A stretch of 64,000 nt of DNA. It comes from Papaver somniferum. Taxonomy: Eukaryota; Streptophyta; Magnoliopsida; Ranunculales; Papaveraceae. Position numbers and translations under genes: made by a program. Below the pieces are notes generated by a model. It made no database searches, was not told where the DNA came from, and saw nothing but the letters and a program-made list of their open reading frames with translations. The stretch spans positions 165,802,339 through 165,866,338 of the forward strand of contig NC_039366.1 of NCBI RefSeq assembly GCF_003573695.1. Reading direction: 5' to 3'. How positions within the stretch are numbered: position 1 is the first letter of the stretch; each line of letters opens with the position of its first letter. This document shows, one piece after another, positions 57,347-64,000 of this stretch.

Positions 57347-58360
57347 AGTCAATACTTCATCTCACAATGAAAACCACTCCCCCTTACATAATGATCCGTA
57401 AACCATACGTATATGTAGTGTGAACTACAAAATAATTCTCCCCCTTTTTTGTCAATATAAATTGGAAAAGGTACGAAAACTAGCGGGATCACAATGAAAT
57501 TCTAAAAAAGATTATTCGTGACAAAAAGAGAACATAACAACTTGGTTTCGAAGATTTCACATAGTCGAAACTTAGTGTATTCATCAAGGAGTTTATAAAG
57601 ATACAATCTAACTCCTACAATATTCCATAGCCGCACTCCCCACAAAGAATTGGCAATTAAGCACAAGTTCGATTGAGAACTCTCCCCAATAAAATATCAT
57701 TCCCGAAAGAACAACAAGAGCGACCTTACTTTCACAAGAAAATAAGGATTTCTTTGGACATTAACAAATTACATGAAACATGAATTTGTATCCAGAAAAC
57801 TCGAATAAATTAATCACAAGAAGACCTTAATGATTAATTTAATCGGAAATGCTCAACATAAGAAAACTTACGGAGCCATATAATACTTCAGCATAAAAGT
57901 GGATTAGGGAAAGATCAATACTGCGAAATATTCAAAAGTTCATTCTATCTTTTATCGATATTTGCATAAAGAGATAATATACTTAACTTTTGACATATAT
58001 GAGAAAATCATAGTTCACGGACGTAAACACACATATCTCATAAAATAATTTGCAATTATAAAACCAATAAAGATCAATACTGCAAAATCATCTTCCAAAT
58101 AACTTAGAATTTAGATAAATAAATCTAAAACATTGCAAGATGAAAATTGTTTGCAATAGCTATGTGTAATCGCAATTGAAAAAGTGGGGGTCTAACAACC
58201 TCACCCATATTTTTTTAGACAATCTGTATGGACAAACTCCAATATAATTCCAAGAGAATCAACTAGACAGTCAGACCCAATCAATGGAAATATATCCAAG
58301 AGTTGTATCTTTATTTCACAATGTAATCAGAAAATCAAACAGATAGAAATCCGCGAGCCT

Positions 58361-59256
58361 ATATAACATATATTATTTTTTTGTCCCTTTGCCAAAGAGG
58401 TTTGGGCAGCTGAACCATACCCAGTGAAACTGCAAGTTCATAGTTCTACAACTTTCTTAGACATTTGTAAGGACTGGATAGGTAAAAAGAACACTATTAT
58501 ACCTGTGGAAATTGCTTTGACAAAAGCATGGTTCATATCGAATGAGAGATGCAATCTAGTTTTTGAAAACAAACATCATACAAGTGCTCAATTAGGTACT
58601 GAAATTCAAAGATACTTATAATTCTGGTACAAGGATCATCCCTTACTAGATCAAGTTAAAATAAGAAGAGATAAGGCTCGTATCTGGAATCCACCGAAGA
58701 AATCTTAGCTGAAACTTAATATTGATGCAGCTTGGATCTCTGCTATTTTGCCAGCAGGTTTCTCTTTAATACTTAGAAATGATGCAGGAATTCTTGAACA
58801 AGGAAGAGCAGGAGCATTCACAGCCTCTACCCCTGAAGACGCGGAAGCCCTAGGACTGTTGCAGGGAGCTAAATGGGCGATAAAAATTGGTTTGTCAAAT
58901 TTTTCAATAGAAGGAGACTGCAAGAACCTTTTTGATCACCTTAATGGAAACGAATCTTCTATAGAATGGCAGGACATCACCATATTAGATGATGCTATCA
59001 ATGAACTCAAGTCTTGTAATAATTTTTTGGGTTTTTATTTTGTACCAAGAACATCTAAAAATATAGCTGACGTAATGGCCAAATAATCCAAATACTTCAT
59101 TTTCCTTCTTAATTGAAGGAAGGAACCTCAAGAATGTATTAGACTAGCTTTAGAAGTAGATAAATCAAATATTCGAGCCGATTCCTCTGGCCCAACATTA
59201 GATGGCTCCCCAAGTTAGTCTTTTGTTTGCAATTTAACTTACAAAAAAAAAAAAAA
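58361..59256 (+). mobile_element. 5'-truncated LINE in the LTR of element F
   Basis: Target duplication AAATCCGCGAGCCT (58347-58360) and AAATCCGCGAGCTT (59257-59270), one mismatch, with the poly(A) tail at 59243-59259 overlapping the start of the right copy. It begins within the zf-RVT domain (CPFAKEVWA) and runs through RNase H into a 3' UTR of about 160 bp. Confidence 0.88.
58380..59086 (+). pseudogene. LINE ORF2 C-terminus with RNase H
   Basis: End of zf-RVT (FFCPFAKEVWAAEPYPVKLQ), a linker (LDICKDWIGKKNT, TKAWFISNERCNLVFENK), then in-frame stops near 58621 and 58706. The RNase H domain follows: LKLNIDAAWISAILPAGFSL (first catalytic Asp in NIDA), TPEDAEALGLLQGAKWAI (Glu and its helix), FSIEGDCKNLFDHL (Asp), and the C-terminal VPRTSKNIADVMAK, ending at 59086. 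Belongs to a different LINE copy, and probably subfamily, from the one at 21690. Two stops make it inactive. Confidence 0.8.
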
Positions 59257-59350
59257 AAATCCGCGAGCTTGATTATTATGTGAAACAACTTGAACGGTAC
59301 TGTAGATGGTGGATTTTTGACAAGGGTAAAATTGTAAAACCCTAATCATA

Positions 59351-59710
59351 CATACTCCGGATCCGGCAATTGGATGAGTATTGAGGCTCATGTCTCTCAA
59401 TAAAGCGTGAAAGCTCATGGCATAAAATCTCTGACTGAGAAGGTTGTCTCTCAGAGTATATGTAGATGTGTAGTCTCCCAGCTGAGGCCGCGGCACATCT
59501 CATGAATACTGAGCAATTTCAGTAATTGTTCATACTCCGGATCCGGCAATCGGATGAGTATTGAGACTCATGTCTCTCAATAAAGCGTGAAAGCTCATGC
59601 CATAAAATCTCTGACTGAGAAGGCTGTCTCTCACAGTATATGTGGATGTGTAGTCTCCCAGCTGAGGCCACGACACATATCATGAATACTGAGCAATTTT
59701 AGTAACTATT
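59351..59710. repeat. 180-bp tandem duplication in the solo LTR
   Basis: Two units, 59351-59530 and 59531-59710, each starting CATACTCCGGATCCGGCAAT, about 95% identical by eye. Confidence 0.9.
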
Positions 59711-60194
59711 TCTATATAGAATCGAAAGATTGGACGGCTCCTAGACAACGTGTCTGCTAGTATAGAGCAACAACGTCTTCAGGATGCAACCGGGTTTTCC
59801 CTGACTACATAGGATGAATATGACACTCCAGCAAGTTCATATTGCTCAACTCTCAGATAATTAATGCTCCTAGGTAGGAAGCCCTACTAGTATAGAGCCA
59901 TCAGTTAATTATCTCTAATCGTCTGAATATCCAGCAATATTCTACGATTCTTCGTTATATTTCGTCACTTCAATTCGTGGTTCTTCCCAGCAGAATTCCA
60001 CGGGTTAGTGATAAATATTCAACGAAACAGGCATCTGAGCATCGAATAAGCCCTGACTAAAATGGTGCAATTGTACTTAGCAATAATGCACATACCAGTA
60101 TTTGAATGCGCAAACGAGCATTTCAAAAATACGAATGAACGATGCACCTATGCAAAATAGGAAGGAAACATAATAATAATAAAATATTGGAAAA

Positions 60195-61040
60195 GGCGCC
60201 AGGGGACTGGGCTCACCAGCCGGCCAGTCATGCCGTAACCAGTCTCGCGCCCTATTTTATATTTTATCATATTTTATTATTTTTTCCTGATCTCATGAAA
60301 ATTCTCTCGTTTGAGCAAATCTCCTTCGTTTCAAGGAAATTCTCTAATCTCATGATATTTTGTCAAGGAAATAATAAAATTAGGGAAAGGTGTCGCGGGA
60401 CCGGGCACTAGCCGGCCGGCGATGCCCTAGCCGTGGCCAGTCCCATACCTCACGTCCCCATTATTTATTATTTCTCTCAATCCATGAAAATTCCTTGATT
60501 TCATGAATTTTCCCTAAAACCATGAAAATTACCTAATTTCATGAATTTTCTCCAAAACCATAAAAAATATTATAAAATTAGGAAAACTTGTGGGACCGGC
60601 TCTAGCCGGCAGGCCATGCCCTAGCCGGTCCCACAACTTATTATTTTATTATTATTTGTTGTTTTAATTTCCTGATTCCATGAAAAATCCCTGATTTCAA
60701 CAAAATACCTTGGTTTTAACAAATCTCTCTGATTTTATGAAAATTCCCTAAAATCATGAAAATTACATAAAATTGGGAAGAGTGCCCTGGGACCGTGCCC
60801 ATTGGCCGGCCGGCATGACTTGGCCATTTCTGGTCCCACACTCCATCATTCCCTATTTTATTATTATTTTATCTCTCCCATCTCATGGAAATTCCCTAAT
60901 TTTAGCAAACTCTCCAGTTTCATGGAATTTCCCTCAAATCAGAGAAAATACATAAAATTACATAAAACTGGAAAAGTGTGGGACCGTGCTTGTCAGCCGG
61001 CCGGCCATGCCCTAGCCGTGGCCGGTCCCACACCTTGCAA
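60195..61040. repeat. Five-unit array of about 193 bp with GC-rich cores
   Basis: Cores containing GCCGGCCGGC or close variants near 60219, 60411, 60605, 60805 and 60996, spaced 192, 194, 200 and 191 bp. Each lies in a block like GGGACCGTGC ... ATGCCCTAGCCGTGGCC ... GGTCCCAC, separated by AT-rich spacers with CATGAAAATT motifs. Confidence 0.85.
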
Positions 61041-61796
61041 TTCCCTGTTTTATTTATTATTTTTCATCATCTCATGTATTTTTCCTAGTTTCAGCAAAAA
61101 CCTGAATTCTGCATATTTTCTCAGAATGTTGCTCAAATGCGCATTGGAAAATACTGAAACTCTCAGGGTTGAGCCATGGACACTATGGTGAAACGAGCAC
61201 ATCCCCTTGACCGACCAAGGGTGGCTCTAAGGCCTGCAAACAGCTGGTCCCACATGTTTTAATGATTTTAACCTAATTTGCTCAATTGCTCATATTAGGT
61301 TCAAACTTCCTCCAAACAATTAAGAGTTATCTTAAACGACCATCAATTGGTCCCACGGCCACCAAGATCCGGTCTCATGACCTCTTGGTCGGTCCCTCAT
61401 CTTTTCATGGCCAGGTTTTATTATTTGTCGCTCACACGAGCATTATTTTAATAAATGATTAAACCAACATTTAATCATTCTTTCACCAACTGGTCCTCAA
61501 GAGACTTTGGTATTTTGCCCATTCGAGCATCTAGATGTTACATGGTGAACTCATCATCCCATGTATCCGTACCCTGCTTCACTCTGTGGTTGATTTTCAA
61601 TAAATCATCAATTCTTTAGAATTAGGGTTTTGAATTCAGAGCTCCGCAGAAACATGATTTTGAGCAGATTCAAATACTCTGATAATTTTATGTTGATTCC
61701 ATGATCAACATTTTTATTTATTTTACTTGACCCAGCAGTCAGTATCTTAAATTAATATTTTATTTGGTCCTGCTACCAACAATTCATCAAACGAGC

Positions 61797-61872
61797 AATA
61801 TTTGCTCAAACTGGCAATATTTGCTCGAACTGGAAATATTCGCTTAAACCAACAATATTTGCTCAGACTAGA
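61797..61872. repeat. Four 19-bp tandem repeats
   Basis: Units at 61797, 61816, 61835 and 61854, consensus AATATTTGCTCAAACTGGC. Confidence 0.85.
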
Positions 61873-63903
61873 TTTATTTGTTCAGATTAAAGAATATTGG
61901 TTCAACTATCAATATTCAACAATTCAGCAACACAGTTTGCTCGTTTTAGCTAATCAACATAATAATACCTCGTCTCAGCAGACGTGTTTAATTCATGAGT
62001 TTCAGAACATTTACAAATCATGTTCAACTCAGAAATACATGGATTCATCGTCCCATAAAGTCAGCAACTGATTCCACAATCACGAGATTTCAATCGTGTC
62101 ACATGGGGGGATATTAACTAGGGTTTTGGTCTGGCGGTCTACGACACGATGTTCACCCACGACGAGAATGTGAGTAAGTCGTGCAATCAGTTGGAAGAGT
62201 CAGCAAAGTAGTGGGTGGAAAATTAACCAAGTCTCCGCACGATGAGCAACTGGTTTTAACACGATTTCCCACTTCCCCACTCTCTGATTCCAGCAACTGT
62301 CACACTTCATGGGATCATGGTGTTTTCAACTCCGGCATTATAAAATGTCTCTGAATCCTGATTGAAAGGACAAGATTCGAACATTCGAACATTCGTCTAA
62401 ACAAGAAATTTCTCAGCAAGTTCATATACAGACAATCTTTCGTCTACACGAACTCGTAGTCTGAGCAATTACTCTCAGTTGAGCAAAATTCAATCACTTC
62501 ATAGCGTTCTTACACTGAATTCACAACACACCTTCAATCTCAGATCACCACTAATCTCACACATTTCTCAGCTTCCCTCCTACAGATCAACCCATCCTCT
62601 CTTGTGACCGAATTGACTCTGGAACGACCATTGTTCTTGGTTTAGGCCGGAGTCTTACATATTGATCTCTCGAACAAGCACTCCATTCTTGCAGTGCATC
62701 TGTGTGAGGTTCAACATTTCGCTCGGTTCAAGGAGTCTCCACACGGTCGACTTTTCAATTACGTAAAAACCAGCAAATCGTTTTTCCCCATCTACAGGTA
62801 CTAAAGATCAATGTTCAAGTGTCAATCAATTTATATCAACAACCAAAGGTTGGTTATATAATTGATTGAACTATGCACAACCTGCAATATTTCAATTATA
62901 TAGAAAATATTAATGCAGAAAATAAATAACACAGACACCAGAAATTTTGTTAACGAGGAAACCACAAATGCAGAAAAACCACGGACCTAGTCCAGATTTG
63001 AACACCACACTGTATTAAGTCGCTACAGACACTAGTCTACTACTTAACTTCGGACTGGAATGTAATTGAGCCCTAACCGATCTCACACTGATTAAGGTAC
63101 AGTCGCGTTCCTTACGCCTCTGAATCCCAGCAGGACTCTACGCACTTGATTCCCTTAGCTGATTTCACCCACAACTAAGGGTTGCTACGACCCAAAGTCG
63201 AAGACTTGATAAACCAATCTGTCTCACACAGAAAAGTCTATTAAATGGATAAATTTGTCTCCCACAGAAATACCTATATGTTTTGTTCCTTCTTTTGATA
63301 AATCAAGGTGAACAGGAATCAATTGATACACCAGACTTTTATTCTCGAAGAACATCCTAGTAATATCAATCACCTCACAATAATCTTAATCGTAGGGTAG
63401 CGAAACATGATATTGTGGAATCACAAAAGATGAGACGAAGATGTTTGTGACTACTTTTTTTCTTGCCTATCGAAGATTTAATCTCGAGCAAATCTTAGAG
63501 AATGTAGTACTCAATACGATATAATCCAGCAAGATCAGAACACGCAACTACAGAGAAAATAGTTGGGTCTGGCTTCACAATCCCAATGAAGTCTTTAAGT
63601 CGTTAACCTATAATGGTTTTAGGAAAAACCTAGGTTAAAGAATAATCGACTCTAGTCTCAACTAGTATCACACATGAGGTGTCGGGATTAGGTTTCCCAG
63701 TTGCTAGAGTTCTCCCTTATATAGTCTTCAAAGCATGGTTTGCAATCAATGTTACCTTGGTAACAAAGCATTCAATATTCACCGTGATGAAAACCTGATT
63801 AGACTCAAGCTAATATCTTTCAACTGTTAGATCGAACTTAGCTTGTTACATACAAATGAAAAATGGCTTCATTTAGATATGGATAACCGTACCTAAACGT
63901 TTA

Positions 63904-64000
63904 TGAAAAAGTGGGGGTCTAACAACCTCACCCAATATTTCAATTAGCAATCTGTATGGACAAACTCCAATATAATTTTATGAGAATTGACTAGACAGTT
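63904..64000 (-). repeat. Start of another family 1 LTR, in tandem with that of element F
   Basis: TGAAAAAGTGGGGGTCTAAC at 63904 matches 58177 almost exactly, in the same orientation, joined directly to truncated LTR sequence at 63903. It continues past the window. Confidence 0.75.

Larger units (their letters stand above)
59301..62796. repeat. 3.5-kb solo LTR, probably gypsy (Tat or Athila type)
   Basis: Termini TGTAGATGG and CCATCTACA (9-bp inverted repeat), flanked by a perfect 5-bp duplication GGTAC (59296-59300 and 62797-62801) inside the LTR of element F. No PBS, PPT or protein domain inside. TG...CA ends, 5-bp duplication and lack of internal genes fit a solo LTR; a large non-coding LARD element cannot be excluded. 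It contains three separate tandem arrays (59351-59710, about 60219-61030, 61797-61872). Orientation undetermined. Short frames in it show no similarity to any protein I know. Confidence 0.75.
56339..63903 (-). mobile_element. Internally deleted family 1 element F
   Basis: Minus strand: 3' LTR remnant 56339-57068 (with an internal deletion near 56546), PPT complement 57069-57082, 3' non-coding region to about 58172, then directly the LTR (58177 onward). PBS, gag and all ORFs are gone; only CAAT of the PBS linker remains at 58173-58176. The 5' LTR (58177-58360, 59257-59300, 62802-63903) carries a LINE and a giant solo LTR, and is truncated at 63903, where another LTR starts. Confidence 0.7.

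Noticed and set aside
60773..61191. Overlapping frames of 60 and 129 codons
   Set aside because: Part of the GC-rich tandem array in the solo LTR; the repeated motif gives the open frame.
1..64000. CRISPR array, bacterial operon or host single-copy gene
   Set aside because: The window is eukaryotic repeat DNA; the arrays lack CRISPR spacing, and all recognised protein domains belong to transposable elements.

Overview
The window is plant nuclear DNA made almost entirely of nested retrotransposons. Evidence for a plant: copia LTR elements primed by initiator tRNA-Met (TGGTATCAGAGC), a chromodomain gypsy element, Tat-type gypsy gag and protease, L1-type LINEs with a C-terminal RNase H, a tRNA-derived SINE and a Stowaway-like MITE. 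No intact host gene, rRNA, tRNA gene or CRISPR array was found. A large-genome flowering plant, probably a eudicot, is the best guess; the species cannot be named from this sequence.

Layout. 1-1652: 5' end of a Tat-like gypsy element on the minus strand (LTR, PBS, gag running off the edge). 1653-2653: unassigned AT-rich DNA. 2654-6926: copia family 1 element A (+), with a 2.49 kb LTR, PBS and a decayed coiled-coil/zinc-knuckle ORF. 6927-46200: one copia family 2 element (+), split by two stacks of later insertions. In its gag is a family 1 solo LTR (7688-18269), itself split by complete family 1 element B (9421-17876, TSD AAATT). In its 3' LTR is family 1 element E (19688-45465, minus). Element E has a LINE and an inverted segment inside it, and its 5' LTR is split by a chromodomain gypsy element (27925-44582, TSD ATAAC). 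The integrase gene of that gypsy is split by a Tat-lineage element (29143-40220, TSD GTAAA). The nest is therefore at least four insertions deep, five if element A is its host. 46355-51343: tandem truncated family 1b LTRs, with a SINE. 48856-56277: family 1b element C2 (minus). 56339-64000: an internally deleted family 1 element whose LTR carries a LINE and a 3.5 kb solo LTR, followed by another LTR copy.

The most unusual object is the Tat-lineage element at 29143-40220. Both of its ends are U5 ends of LTRs facing outward, carried on two 2645 bp inverted arms. The arm that replaces the 5' LTR joins the rest of the element six nucleotides beyond the primer binding site. Intact 5-bp TSDs indicate that this form integrated as such, as expected if minus-strand cDNA snapped back and copied itself. 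The arms also carry an antisense gene with six exons in the complete copy, encoding an unrecognised acidic coiled-coil protein.

No complete reverse transcriptase-integrase gene survives. Only the chromodomain gypsy retains all pol domains, with stops, frameshifts and a lost catalytic aspartate. None of the family 1 copies contains pol, so they look like gag-only elements mobilised in trans.
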